A DNA stretch of 64,000 bases from Gordonia bronchialis DSM 43247 (lineage in GTDB: Bacteria > Actinomycetota > Actinomycetes > Mycobacteriales > Mycobacteriaceae), in contig NC_013441.1 in NCBI RefSeq assembly GCF_000024785.1, positions 1,922,001 to 1,986,000 on the forward strand. Direction: 5' to 3'. Position 1 is the stretch's first letter. Each line of letters starts with the position of its first letter. Under the pieces are notes generated by a model, which was not told where the DNA came from, made no database searches, and was given only the letters and a program-made list of their open reading frames with translations. Positions 26,564-35,611 of the stretch are shown in pieces. The position numbers were made by a program, and so were the translations under genes.

Positions 26564-27876
26564 CGGCCACCCACCCGGTGAGTGTGGACGACCGTGTCCG
26601 CGGTGTCCTCGTCGGGTTCGTTCTCACGCCAGTCACGCGGCAGGATCTCGTCGAGCAGGTCGTCGACGCTGACCGCGCCGAGCAGATGCCCCTGCTCGTC
26701 GACCACGGGACCGCACACCAGGTTGTAGGTCGCGAAGTAGCGCGTCATCGACTCCAGTGAATCCTCGGGCCGCATGTGCGGGAGATCGGTGTCGAGGATG
26801 CCGCCGACGATGTTCGCCGGCGGCTCGCGCAGCATCGCCTGCAGATGGACGCAGCCCAGGTACTTGCCGGTCGGCGTGGCCGTGGGTGGCCGGACCACGA
26901 AGACGAGGCTCGCCGCGGCGGGGGTGAGATCCGGATTGCGGACCCGCGCCAGTGCCTCGGCGATCGTGGTGGACGCGGTGACCACGATCGGCTCCGAGGT
27001 CATCAGACCACCCGCGGTGTCCGGGGAGTGCAGGAGCAGGCGGCGCACCGGCTCGGACTCCTGCGGGTCCATCTCCTCGAGCAGTGCCTGTGCCTCGGTG
27101 TCGGGGAGTTCGCCGAGCAGGTCGGCGGCGTCGTCGGGGTCCATCGCCTCGAGCACGTCGACGGCGCGATCCCGTTCGAGGTGGGCGAGTACGTCGGTCT
27201 GGTCGTCGGGCGGGAGTTCCTGCAGGACGTCGGCGAGCCGCTCGTCGTCGAGGGCGGCCACGATCTCGTCGCGCCGCTTGGTCGGCAGCTCCCGCAGGGC
27301 ATTGGCCACGTCGGCGGCGCGCATGCCCTCGAACTGCAGCAGTACCTGCGCGACGCCCTGACCAGGGAGATTGAGTGCGCTCTGGGTCAGGCCCCGCACG
27401 GTTGTCCACTCGACGACGTGCGTCTCGCCACGTCGCCGCAGACCGCGGCGACCGCCCCGGACCGCGACGCGGGACACCACCCAGTCGCGCGTGCGGGTCT
27501 GCTCGATGCCCAGATCGATCACCGTCACGTCGGTGCCGCCGAGTTCGGGTAGGTCGGGATCCTCGATACGCACCCGGGTGTCGAGGATCTGCCCGATCGC
27601 GAGGGCCTCGCCCGGACGCAGGTGCAGCCGGCGCAGACTGACCGTGCCGGTATTGAGGGTCACCGCGCCCGGATCGATGGTGGTGACACGCAGCATCGGG
27701 ACGAAAATCCTTCGGCGCGTGGTCAATTCGACGGCGAGGCCCAGCGCACGTGGCTGTTGCCCGGGCAGACGGACGCTGATCACCACGTCGCGGACCCGGC
27801 CGATGGATTCGCCGTCCGGACCAAGGACGGCCAATCCGACTAATCTGGCCACGAACACCTTGTTCACCGACGACAT
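26560..27876 (-). CDS. MgtE N-domain/CBS protein lacking the membrane channel
   Basis: A 438-residue cytoplasmic protein. The N-terminal ~150 residues contain PRC-barrel-like segments (LVGLAVLGPDGESIGRVRDVVI). An MgtE intracellular superhelical domain spans about 180-275 (LPTKRRDEIVAALDDERLADVLQELPPDDQTDVL and repeats). A CBS pair follows (GGLMTSEPIVVTASTTIAEAL, and YFATYNLVCGPVVDEQGHLLGAVSVDDLLDEILP). The transmembrane pore of true MgtE magnesium channels is missing, so it is likely a sensor or regulator rather than a transporter. It corresponds to Rv1232c and is coupled to the DUF1003 gene. Confidence 0.85.
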   Translation of the reverse strand: MSSVNKVFVARLVGLAVLGPDGESIGRVRDVVISVRLPGQQPRALGLAVELTTRRRIFVPMLRVTTIDPGAVTLNTGTVSLRRLHLRPGEALAIGQILDTRVRIEDPDLPELGGTDVTVIDLGIEQTRTRDWVVSRVAVRGGRRGLRRRGETHVVEWTTVRGLTQSALNLPGQGVAQVLLQFEGMRAADVANALRELPTKRRDEIVAALDDERLADVLQELPPDDQTDVLAHLERDRAVDVLEAMDPDDAADLLGELPDTEAQALLEEMDPQESEPVRRLLLHSPDTAGGLMTSEPIVVTASTTIAEALARVRNPDLTPAAASLVFVVRPPTATPTGKYLGCVHLQAMLREPPANIVGGILDTDLPHMRPEDSLESMTRYFATYNLVCGPVVDEQGHLLGAVSVDDLLDEILPRDWRENEPDEDTADTVVHTHRVGGR

Positions 27877-27944
27877 GGGAGTAAGGGTAGTGGCAGAGGT
27901 CGGATCCGACCGAGCCGAGCCCGCCGTAGTCCAGAGGAGCCGAG

Positions 27945-28433
27945 ATGACCAACCCGATGCGACCCGGCCAGCAGACCCCGGGCCTCCCGACCCCGCCGAA
28001 GGGATGGCCGATCGGCTCCTACAGCACCTATGAACAGGCTCAGCGGGCCGTCGACTACCTGTCCGATCAGGACTTCACGGTCCAGGACGTGACGATCGTC
28101 GGCGTCGATCTCATGCAGGTCGAGCGCGTGATCGGCAAACTCACCTGGGGCAAGGTGATCGGCGGCGGGGTGGTTTCCGGGGCGTGGCTCGGATTCTTCT
28201 TCGGCCTGCTGGTCTCGTTGGTGTTCACCGGCAATCCGCTCGCGCCAATCCTCATCGGCACCATCGGCGGCATCATCTTCGGCGTCATCTCGACGACGAT
28301 CCCGTACGCCGCCACGCGCGGACAGCGTGATTTTGCCTCGACCATGCAGCTCGTCGCGGGGCGCTACGACGTCCTGTGCGATCCGAAGAGTGCGGAGAAG
28401 GCCCGCGACATGCTGGCTCGGCTGTCGGGCTGA
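27945..28433 (+). CDS. General stress protein 17M-like membrane protein
   Basis: A 162-residue protein with the YflT/GSP17M-like fold (PF11181) at the N-terminus: IGSYSTYEQAQRAVDYLSDQDFTVQDVTIVG. A Gly-rich pair of membrane helices follows (about residues 68-90 and 95-118), with a C-terminal continuation RYDVLCDPKSAEKARDML. It resembles M. tuberculosis Rv1234. It is divergent from the MgtE-N/CBS gene across 68 bases. Function is unknown. Confidence 0.78.
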   Translation: MTNPMRPGQQTPGLPTPPKGWPIGSYSTYEQAQRAVDYLSDQDFTVQDVTIVGVDLMQVERVIGKLTWGKVIGGGVVSGAWLGFFFGLLVSLVFTGNPLAPILIGTIGGIIFGVISTTIPYAATRGQRDFASTMQLVAGRYDVLCDPKSAEKARDMLARLSG

Positions 28434-28525
28434 CCGGTCGGCACTGGGGCGTTTGACCCGCTCACCTCGTCAGGACACGGCCCGATCACAATCGGCGACG
28501 ATCTGGCACGCTCATGCCGAATGTG

Positions 28526-28553
28526 TTGCGTGTCACGATTCTTGCCGTATAGC
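28526..28553 (+). promoter_or_regulatory. Candidate promoter for lpqY-sugABC
   Basis: TTGCGT (28526-28531) and TATAGC (28548-28553) are separated by 16 bases, a housekeeping-sigma-like arrangement about 65 bases before the lpqY start. This is pattern recognition only. Confidence 0.4.
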
Positions 28554-28619
28554 GTAGCCCTCCAGACGCTCACGGTGCGGTCACGTCGTGCTGCACCGCG
28601 TACGAATCGAGGAGGCTCC

Positions 28620-30137
28620 GTGCGGAGTTCGGTCAGCGCAGGTCCTACGAGCGGTCGGGCAGTGATACCCAGACGATCCCGAAAGCCTCTGGGGTCCAGG
28701 CGAATAGGCCGCAAATCCATCGTCGCGGCCGCCGCGCTGGCGGTGGCACTCCCGCTGCTGTCCGCATGCGGCAGTGACTATTCGCCGGGGGTGATCAACT
28801 TCTACACACCCGCCGACGGCGCGGCCACCTTCGCCAAGATCGGCGATCGGTGCTCGGCCGAGTCCAACGGCGAGTACAAGGTGGTGACCACCACACTCCC
28901 CAAGAACGCCGACGACCAGCGCGTTCAGCTGGCCCGACGCCTCGCGGGCAACGACAAGGGCCTGGACCTGATGGCGATGGACGTGGTGTGGACCGCGGAA
29001 TTCGCAGACGCCGGCTGGGCGGTGGCCGTACCCGACGCGCTGGCCGCCAAGGTGAAGGCCCAGACGCTGGGTGGCCCACTGGACACCGCGACCTGGCGCA
29101 AGAAGGGTGAGGACACCGAGCGGCTGTTCGCCATCCCGATGTCGACCAACACCCAATTGCTCTGGTACCGCAAGGATGTGCTGCGCCGGATCGGTCAGGG
29201 CGGCCGCCCGGCGACCAACTGGGAGGGCATGCTCGCCAACGCACAGGAGAGCGGGGCACTGCGGCCGCCGGGACCGACCTACATCATGGTGCAGGGCAAG
29301 CAGTACGAGGGCCTGATGGTGTGGTTCAACTCGGTGCTCGCGTCCGCGGGCGGCGAGGTCGTCTCACCCGACGATCCGTCCAAGGTGACGCTCACCGACA
29401 CCCCCGAGCACCGGGCGGCAACCGTACGCGCGCTGGAGATCCTGAAGGCGGTGGCCACCGCACCCGGGGCCGATCCGAGCCTCACCAACTCCGACGAGGG
29501 CGCCAGCCGCACCGGCATGGAGAAGGGTCAGGCCATCTATCAGGTCAACTGGCCGTTCGTCTTTGCCGGAATGCAGGGGAACGCGGCGCTCGGCGCGGTG
29601 CCCTTCCTCAAGAAGGAACTGACACCGTTTGCCAATCTCTTCGATGCGGAGGGCAGTGCCAAGGACTCCACCACCCCCGAGCAACTGGCGCCCCTGAACG
29701 CGAAGATGCGCCAGATCTTCGACTTCGCCCAGTATCCGGGAGTCGGTGACCGCCCGTCCAAGACGACGCTGGGCGGCTTCAACATCGCGGTTGCCGGGAC
29801 ATCGGCGCAGAAAGACCTGGCGTTCAAGGCGGCCGAGTGCATCACGACGCTGCGTTCGCAGCGGCAGTTCGCACTCGAGGCCGGACCGCCACCGGTCATC
29901 GGCGCCATCTACGATGACCCGGAGTTCCGTGCCGCGTACCCGATGGCCGACGACGTGAAGGTCCAGTTGCAGTCCGACCGCGCCGCCACCCGACCGAAAT
30001 CACCTGTCTATCAGGCGATCTCGACGCTGATCACGGCGCGGCTGAGTCCGGTGGGCAAATGGGATCCGCAGACCATGGCCGACGAGCTCGCCGATGTAGT
30101 CCAGAAGGCCATCAACGGGGAGGGGCTGATCCCGTGA
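28620..30137 (+). CDS. lpqY: Trehalose ABC importer substrate-binding lipoprotein
   Basis: A 505-residue family-1 solute-binding protein. In mycobacteria LpqY captures trehalose released from trehalose monomycolate, for recycling through SugABC. The GTG at 28620 is preceded by GAGGAGG. The long basic N-region leads to the lipobox LSAC with Cys50; a GTG at 28662 would give a more usual signal peptide. The segment VINFYTPADGAATFAKIGDRC and LLWYRKDVLRRIG-type blocks fit family 1. The stop overlaps the sugA start (GTGA). The order lpqY-sugA-sugB-sugC is exactly that of mycobacteria. Confidence 0.9.
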   Translation: MRSSVSAGPTSGRAVIPRRSRKPLGSRRIGRKSIVAAAALAVALPLLSACGSDYSPGVINFYTPADGAATFAKIGDRCSAESNGEYKVVTTTLPKNADDQRVQLARRLAGNDKGLDLMAMDVVWTAEFADAGWAVAVPDALAAKVKAQTLGGPLDTATWRKKGEDTERLFAIPMSTNTQLLWYRKDVLRRIGQGGRPATNWEGMLANAQESGALRPPGPTYIMVQGKQYEGLMVWFNSVLASAGGEVVSPDDPSKVTLTDTPEHRAATVRALEILKAVATAPGADPSLTNSDEGASRTGMEKGQAIYQVNWPFVFAGMQGNAALGAVPFLKKELTPFANLFDAEGSAKDSTTPEQLAPLNAKMRQIFDFAQYPGVGDRPSKTTLGGFNIAVAGTSAQKDLAFKAAECITTLRSQRQFALEAGPPPVIGAIYDDPEFRAAYPMADDVKVQLQSDRAATRPKSPVYQAISTLITARLSPVGKWDPQTMADELADVVQKAINGEGLIP

Positions 30138-31426
30138 CCACCGGAGACAACGAACACGACGGTCACGAGCCGCGCCGGGGTGACGAACCGGACCGGGACG
30201 CCACCGGTTCCGACGACACCCGGCCGCGCTCCGGCCGCCACGCCCTACCCGACGACTCGGTGTCCAACACCGGCTCGATCCCGGTGGCCGACAAGGTCTC
30301 CGCCACCCCGCCGGTGCACTCCGACATCTGGAAGCCGCCACCGGCGGCCGCGCCGGAGCCGGGGCAGCCGCATGAGCCCGCCCACACGGCGGCGACCACG
30401 GTCCCCGGGCCGTCGCTGACCAAATCGGAAGGCGCCGCCCCGACAGTTGGTGCCCCGACGGCTGCCGCCACCGCCGGCATCGCCACCGTCGTCGCCGAGC
30501 GGCGGGCCGCACCCGAGGACTCGGGAACTGCCAAGGGCGGCAGGGTCAGTGACGGGAAGTCGGCCGAACGGCGCCTGGCCTTCTGGCTGGTGGCCCCCGC
30601 CGCGATCATGATGCTGCTGGTGACCGGCTACCCGATCCTCTACGCCGTGTGGCTCTCGCTCAACAAGGCCAGCCTTTCGGCACCGGGCGAGCGCGAGTTC
30701 GTCTGGTTCGGCAACTACATCACCGTCCTCACCGACAGTTACTGGTGGACGGCCTTCTCGGTCACGCTGGGCATCACCATCGTCTCGGTGATCATCGAGC
30801 TGGTCCTGGGTATGGCGATCGCACTGGTGATGCACCGCACCATCTTCGGCAAGGGCACCATCCGTACCGTCGTGCTCATCCCGTACGGCATCGTGACCGT
30901 GGCGGCCGCGTTCTCCTGGTATTACGCGTGGACCCCGGACACCGGCTACCTGGCGAATCTGCTGCCCGACGGGTCGGCGCCACTGACCGAGCAGTGGCCG
31001 TCGCTGGCGATCATCGTGCTCGCCGAGGTCTGGAAGACGACGCCGTTCATGGCGCTGCTGTTGCTCGCCGGATTGGCCCTGGTGCCCGACGATCTGCTCA
31101 AGGCCGCCCAGGTGGACGGTGCCGGAGCTTGGACCCGGTTGTGGCGCATCATCATTCCGCTGATGAAGCCGGCCATCCTGGTGGCGTTGCTCTTCCGCAC
31201 ACTCGATGCGTTCCGCATCTTCGACAACATCTACGTGCTGACGAGCGGTAACAACAACACCTTCTCGGTCTCCATCCTCGGTTACGACAACCTGTTCGGG
31301 GCATTCAATCTCGGTGTGGGATCGGCGATCTCGATCCTCATCTTCCTGTGTGTCGCGATCATCGCGTTCATCTTCATCAAGGGCTTCGGCACCGCCGCAC
31401 CCGGCACCGACGACGAGGGGAGGTAG
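30134..31426 (+). CDS. sugA: Trehalose ABC importer permease SugA
   Basis: A 430-residue MalF-type permease. The first ~145 residues are a Pro/Ala/Thr/Asp-rich extension not needed for transport. Six membrane helices follow from about residue 150 (AFWLVAPAAIMMLLVTGYPILY). The EAA loop that contacts SugC reads LKAAQVDGAGAWTRLWRIIIPLMKPA. GTG 30134 overlaps the lpqY stop. The length exceeds the roughly 300 residues usual for SugA because of the extension; an internal start is possible, but the upstream coupling supports the long form. Confidence 0.88.
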   Translation: MTTGDNEHDGHEPRRGDEPDRDATGSDDTRPRSGRHALPDDSVSNTGSIPVADKVSATPPVHSDIWKPPPAAAPEPGQPHEPAHTAATTVPGPSLTKSEGAAPTVGAPTAAATAGIATVVAERRAAPEDSGTAKGGRVSDGKSAERRLAFWLVAPAAIMMLLVTGYPILYAVWLSLNKASLSAPGEREFVWFGNYITVLTDSYWWTAFSVTLGITIVSVIIELVLGMAIALVMHRTIFGKGTIRTVVLIPYGIVTVAAAFSWYYAWTPDTGYLANLLPDGSAPLTEQWPSLAIIVLAEVWKTTPFMALLLLAGLALVPDDLLKAAQVDGAGAWTRLWRIIIPLMKPAILVALLFRTLDAFRIFDNIYVLTSGNNNTFSVSILGYDNLFGAFNLGVGSAISILIFLCVAIIAFIFIKGFGTAAPGTDDEGR

Positions 31427-31429
31427 ACC

Positions 31430-32260
31430 ATGCAGCACAGTGCGAAATCCAAGGCCTGGTGGTCGATCGCGAACATTCTGGTGATCCTGTACGCGGTCAT
31501 CCCACTGCTGTGGATCATCAGCCTCTCCTTCAAGTCCCAGGCAACGGTGCTGGACGGCAACTTCATTCCGCAGGAATGGACGCTGGAGAACTACAAGGGC
31601 ATCTTCAAGACGAGCGCCTTCACCTCCGCGCTCATCAACTCGATCGGCATCGGCCTGATCACCACACTGATCGCGGTGGTCCTGGGCACGATGGCCGCCT
31701 ACGCCGTGGCCCGCCTCGACTTCCCGGGTAAGAAGGTGCTCATCGGTGCGGCGTTGCTCATCGCGATGTTCCCCCAGATCTCGTTGGTGACACCGCTGTT
31801 CAACATCGAGCGCCGCCTGGGGCTGTTCGACACCTGGCCCGGTCTGATCCTGCCGTACATCACCTTCGCCCTGCCGCTGGCGATCTACACCCTGTCGGCG
31901 TTCTTCCGCGAGATCCCGTGGGAGCTGGAGAAGGCGGCCAAGATGGACGGCGCCACACCGTGGCAGGCGTTCTCGAAGGTGATCACCCCGCTGGCCGCAC
32001 CCGGTGTGGTGACCGCGGCGATCCTGGTGTTCATCTTCGCCTGGAACGACCTGCTCCTCGCCCTGTCGTTGACGTCCACCGAACGCGCGATCACCGCGCC
32101 GGTGGCGATCGCGAACTTCACCGGTTCCAGTCAGTTCCAGGAACCGACGGGATCGATCGCCGCCGCAGCCGTGGTCATCACCATCCCGATCATCATTTTC
32201 GTGCTCTTCTTCCAACGTCGAATCGTGGCCGGCCTGACCTCCGGCGCCGTGAAGGGATAA
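31430..32260 (+). CDS. sugB: Trehalose ABC importer permease SugB
   Basis: A 276-residue MalG-type permease with six predicted helices and the EAA motif [27 protein letters not shown] near residue 165. It starts 3 bases after sugA and is followed 2 bases later by sugC. It pairs with SugA to form the membrane channel of the LpqY-SugABC trehalose recycling importer. Confidence 0.92.
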   Translation: MQHSAKSKAWWSIANILVILYAVIPLLWIISLSFKSQATVLDGNFIPQEWTLENYKGIFKTSAFTSALINSIGIGLITTLIAVVLGTMAAYAVARLDFPGKKVLIGAALLIAMFPQISLVTPLFNIERRLGLFDTWPGLILPYITFALPLAIYTLSAFFREIPWELEKAAKMDGATPWQAFSKVITPLAAPGVVTAAILVFIFAWNDLLLALSLTSTERAITAPVAIANFTGSSQFQEPTGSIAAAAVVITIPIIIFVLFFQRRIVAGLTSGAVKG

Positions 32261-32262
32261 CC

Positions 32263-33432
32263 ATGGCAGACATCGTTCTGGACAACGTCACCAAGAAGTA
32301 TCCCGACGGTTCCACCGCGGTCCACGAGGTGAACATCGAGATCGCCGACGGCGAGTTCGTGATCCTCGTCGGACCGTCCGGCTGCGGGAAATCGACCACG
32401 CTCAACATGATCGCGGGTCTCGAGGACATCACCTCCGGCGAGCTGCGGATCGGTGGTGAGCGAGTGAACGAGCGTGCGCCCAAGGACCGCGACATCGCGA
32501 TGGTGTTCCAGAGTTACGCGCTCTACCCGCACATGTCGGTGCGTGACAACATCGCGTTCCCGCTGACCCTGGCCAAGATGCCCAAGGACCAGGTGGCCGC
32601 CAAGGTGGAGGAGGCCGCGCGCATCCTCGACCTCGGGCAGTACCTCGACCGCAAGCCGGCCAACCTGTCCGGTGGTCAACGTCAGCGCGTTGCGATGGGC
32701 CGCGCGATCGTCCGCTCGCCCAAGGCATTCCTGATGGACGAGCCGCTGAGCAACCTCGACGCCAAGCTGCGTGTGCAGATGCGCGCCGAGATCGCACAAC
32801 TGCAGACTCGGCTGAACACGACGACGGTCTATGTCACCCACGATCAGACCGAGGCGATGACCCTCGGTGACCGGGTCGTCGTCCTGCGTGGTGGGTATGT
32901 CCAGCAGATCGGCACTCCGCAGGAGCTCTACAACCACCCGGCCAACATCTTCGTCGCCGGCTTCATCGGGTCGCCGTCGATGAACTTCCTGCCCGGTCGG
33001 CTCGGCTCGGGCGGCATCGAGACACCGCAGGGCACCATCTCTCTCGACGATCATCAGCAGGTGGTCTCGCGTGCCGGCGATGTGGGCAGCAACGGCGAGG
33101 TGCTGATCGGCATCCGGCCCGAGCATCTCGAGGACGTCGCCCTGCTCGATGCCGACACGCGGTCGCGTGGCGGGACTTTCACGGCGACGATCGATGTGCT
33201 CGAGTCGATGGGGTCGGACATCTACGCCTACTTCACCGTCGGATCCGAGCGGGCGGCGAGCGATGCGCTGGCCGAGTTGTCGGCGGATTCGGGTGCCGAC
33301 ATCGGTGGGGGACAGCTGATCGCCCGGCTGTCGCCGGAGTCGAGGGTCACCCGTGGGTCGACCGCGGAACTCTACTTCGACCAGTCGAAAGTGGCCGTGT
33401 TCGACCAGAGTTCGGGTGCGTCGCTGCGCTGA
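32263..33432 (+). CDS. sugC: Trehalose ABC importer ATPase SugC
   Basis: A 389-residue MalK-type ATPase. Walker A is GPSGCGKST, the signature is [15 protein letters not shown], Walker B is [11 protein letters not shown], and the H-loop is [18 protein letters not shown]-terminal regulatory TOBE-like domain follows from about residue 240. ATG 32263 is two bases after the sugB stop; the open frame upstream is a shadow of sugB. It energises trehalose import. Confidence 0.93.
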   Translation: MADIVLDNVTKKYPDGSTAVHEVNIEIADGEFVILVGPSGCGKSTTLNMIAGLEDITSGELRIGGERVNERAPKDRDIAMVFQSYALYPHMSVRDNIAFPLTLAKMPKDQVAAKVEEAARILDLGQYLDRKPANLSGGQRQRVAMGRAIVRSPKAFLMDEPLSNLDAKLRVQMRAEIAQLQTRLNTTTVYVTHDQTEAMTLGDRVVVLRGGYVQQIGTPQELYNHPANIFVAGFIGSPSMNFLPGRLGSGGIETPQGTISLDDHQQVVSRAGDVGSNGEVLIGIRPEHLEDVALLDADTRSRGGTFTATIDVLESMGSDIYAYFTVGSERAASDALAELSADSGADIGGGQLIARLSPESRVTRGSTAELYFDQSKVAVFDQSSGASLR

Positions 33433-33453
33433 GTGTCTCCGGTGCGGGCGGCC

Positions 33454-34311
33454 TCAGCGGCGTCGTCGGCGTGACTGCGTGCGCAGTTCATCGAAGATGG
33501 CCTCATCCCAGATGTGCTTGCGCACCAGTCGATATCGCTCGCAGGCGACCCACAGGTACAGTTCGGCGTCGCTCTCGACGTCGGGCAGGATGCCGGCGCG
33601 GCGTGCCATCCGGACGACCGGAAGGAACTCCTCGCCGAACCATCGGCGCGCGACCTCGCCGCGCGGCAGGAAGGTGCCGACCTCCTGCGACAACCGGAAG
33701 CCCCAGGCCTCGACGTTCTCGGCGAGTTCGGCGTAATCGAAGGGATCGGCGAGCCGGATGGCGTCGGCCTGCGCGCCGACGAGCGGCACCCGCGACAGGA
33801 ACAGGCGCCGGTGATCCTTGAGGATGAGATCCGACGGCGCATGAATACCCTCGGGGGAGATGCGCGTGTGGATCTCCGTCACATAGGCGTCAATGGAGGT
33901 GATCCGCCGGGCGATCGCGATCGACACGCGGTGGTGTCCGTCGATCACGAAATGCATCGAGCCGATGCGGTAGAGCTGGATCGGCGGCACCGACTCGCCA
34001 CGGCGCTGCGCGGCCGCGAGCCGTTGCCAGCGTTCCCGGATCCGGGACGACGTGGGCCGAAAGTAGCGATCGAAGTCCTTTGTGCGGTCGACACTTCCGA
34101 CGATCGACGACACCTCGACCACCTGTAATCCCAGCGTGGTCTCACCGGTGCGTCCCAGCGCCGCGACCACCTCGTCGAAAGGCAGGATGGTGTTCACGTC
34201 GGCCGGCGCGCGCGTGAACCACGCTGCCAGACGCGACATCTCGGCCTGTCGGCGCAGCCGGGCGAAGTCGTTCTCGGCGTCGGCGTCGGGAAATCCGGTG
34301 TCACGCACCAT
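33454..34311 (-). CDS. ParB/Srx-fold nuclease-like protein
   Basis: A 285-residue protein with a ParB-N-like core: PPIQLYRIGSMHFVIDGHHRVSIAIARRITSIDAYV. The DGHHR motif is typical of ParB/sulfiredoxin-like domains. No helix-turn-helix of chromosomal ParB is obvious, and the C-terminal half is Arg-rich, ending in a run of arginines. It overlaps the upstream metallophosphoesterase gene by 11 bases, so the two proteins are likely made together. The role is unknown; chromosome segregation is not implied. Confidence 0.7.
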   Translation of the reverse strand: MVRDTGFPDADAENDFARLRRQAEMSRLAAWFTRAPADVNTILPFDEVVAALGRTGETTLGLQVVEVSSIVGSVDRTKDFDRYFRPTSSRIRERWQRLAAAQRRGESVPPIQLYRIGSMHFVIDGHHRVSIAIARRITSIDAYVTEIHTRISPEGIHAPSDLILKDHRRLFLSRVPLVGAQADAIRLADPFDYAELAENVEAWGFRLSQEVGTFLPRGEVARRWFGEEFLPVVRMARRAGILPDVESDAELYLWVACERYRLVRKHIWDEAIFDELRTQSRRRRR

Positions 34312-34990
34312 ATCGCCGCCTCACCACGCCGAACTCCCGGGACCCGGGAGTGATGTCGAACTCGCAGTAGCCGACCACGTTCATCGAGATCGTCGCGTCG
34401 CCGATCATCAGATCACGGGGCCGGGCGCCGAACGGATGCACGTGCCCGTGGATGAGCAGGGTGGGATCGAGCGACCGCACCAGCGGATGCAGGCACTCGA
34501 AGCCCCGGTGACACGGATCGTCGGCGTCGCCGACGCCCCGCGCCGGACTGTGCGTCAGCAGGATGTCCGGTCGCTTCGACGCCGGCATCGCCGCGCCACA
34601 ACGCAGCCGCCAGCCACGCAGGCGCTGCTGGAAGTCGGTGTACTGGTTGGGGCCGACGTTGTGGCGCCGGCTGCCGCCGAGCCCGCTGATGCGCAGCCCC
34701 GCGACCGTCACCGTGCGGCCGTCGACGTTGAGCGCCCCGCCCGGCCCGGGATCGGTGGTGGGCAGTCCGGCACGCGTCCAGCCCGTGCGGCCCTGCCGGA
34801 ACCCGTGCAGGTCGCGGTCATGATTGCCCGGCACGAAGACACACGGCGCGTCACACAGCGTGGACAGCGTCTCGAGATAGTCGAACGGCAGGTCACCGGC
34901 CCCGAGGATCACGTCCGGCCGGGCGTCGAGGCCGACGCCGAAGGTGAGCGACTCCACCACCTCGTCGGCCACCGCGAGCACTCGCACCAT
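34301..34990 (-). CDS. Calcineurin-like metallophosphoesterase
   Basis: A 229-residue metallophosphoesterase. It has a GAGDLPFDYLETL block (GD motif), VPGNHDRDLHGF (GNHD), ILLTHSPARGVGD and LIHGHVHPFG (GHxH). The first canonical motif DxH is altered: the N-terminus reads VLAVADEVVESL, with no His at that place, so metal coordination may differ. It is co-directional and overlaps the ParB-like gene. Its substrate is unknown; it is divergent from the SUFU-domain gene. Confidence 0.8.
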   Translation of the reverse strand: MVRVLAVADEVVESLTFGVGLDARPDVILGAGDLPFDYLETLSTLCDAPCVFVPGNHDRDLHGFRQGRTGWTRAGLPTTDPGPGGALNVDGRTVTVAGLRISGLGGSRRHNVGPNQYTDFQQRLRGWRLRCGAAMPASKRPDILLTHSPARGVGDADDPCHRGFECLHPLVRSLDPTLLIHGHVHPFGARPRDLMIGDATISMNVVGYCEFDITPGSREFGVVRRRYGA

Positions 34991-35035
34991 CAGTCCAGGC
35001 TAAGTGGTCGGTACCGGTTCTGGGACACTGGACCG

Positions 35036-35611
35036 GTGAGCGACTCCGTCACCGACACCCTGGGCAGCTTCCTCGTCGAGACGATCGGCGTCGAGCCACA
35101 GCGCGCATCGGTGACCTTTCTGGGCGTCGAACCCATCGACGTCCTGCGCTTCGCCACCGACGAGGCGGTGATCTACGTGACGTCGGGGTGTGCGCGTCAC
35201 CCGATGGCCGATCCCACCGACCTGCATGCCGATCCGGTGCGCGGTCCGCGCGCCGAGCTGGTGGTACGGATGGCCGCGGGCTCTGCGTTGCCCGGTCTGC
35301 ACAAACGGATGGCCACCCTGGCAGCCGCCCCCGCCGTCGAGGGACTGATCCTCGACGCGGACGCCCTCGTCGACCTGGGTGAGCCGCTCTGGGACGGGGC
35401 GGCGTGCACCGCGGTCCTTTTGGAGGCCGACTCGCTCGGCGCGGTGGATCTAGCGGCGCCGATGGACCCGATCACGCTGCTGCGCGCCGTGCCGATCACC
35501 GCGAACGAGGCCGCCTGGGTGCGGCTCAAAGGGGCCCGCGCCCTGCGTGACGCGTGGGCCGAGGCGGGGATCGACGTGACCGCGCCGCGGCGGTCGGCGG
35601 CGGCCCCCTAG
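35036..35611 (+). CDS. Suppressor-of-fused (SUFU) domain protein
   Basis: A 191-residue protein resembling bacterial SUFU-domain proteins (PF05076), with VIYVTSGCARHPMADPTDLHADPVRGPRAELVVRM and the later PLWDGAACTAVLLEADSLG and ITLLRAVPITANEAAWVRLKG. The domain is a presumed binding fold with no known enzymatic role in bacteria. The start is GTG 35036. The stop codon TAG (35609-35611) is the target of IS630 copy 2: TA is duplicated and G is base 1 of the element, so the reading frame is unchanged. Confidence 0.75.
   Translation: MSDSVTDTLGSFLVETIGVEPQRASVTFLGVEPIDVLRFATDEAVIYVTSGCARHPMADPTDLHADPVRGPRAELVVRMAAGSALPGLHKRMATLAAAPAVEGLILDADALVDLGEPLWDGAACTAVLLEADSLGAVDLAAPMDPITLLRAVPITANEAAWVRLKGARALRDAWAEAGIDVTAPRRSAAAP

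Noticed and set aside
30245..32215. A 656-residue minus-strand frame opposite sugA-sugB
   Set aside because: Composition (Asp/Gly/Arg/His-rich) is that of a shadow; the SugAB genes are well supported.
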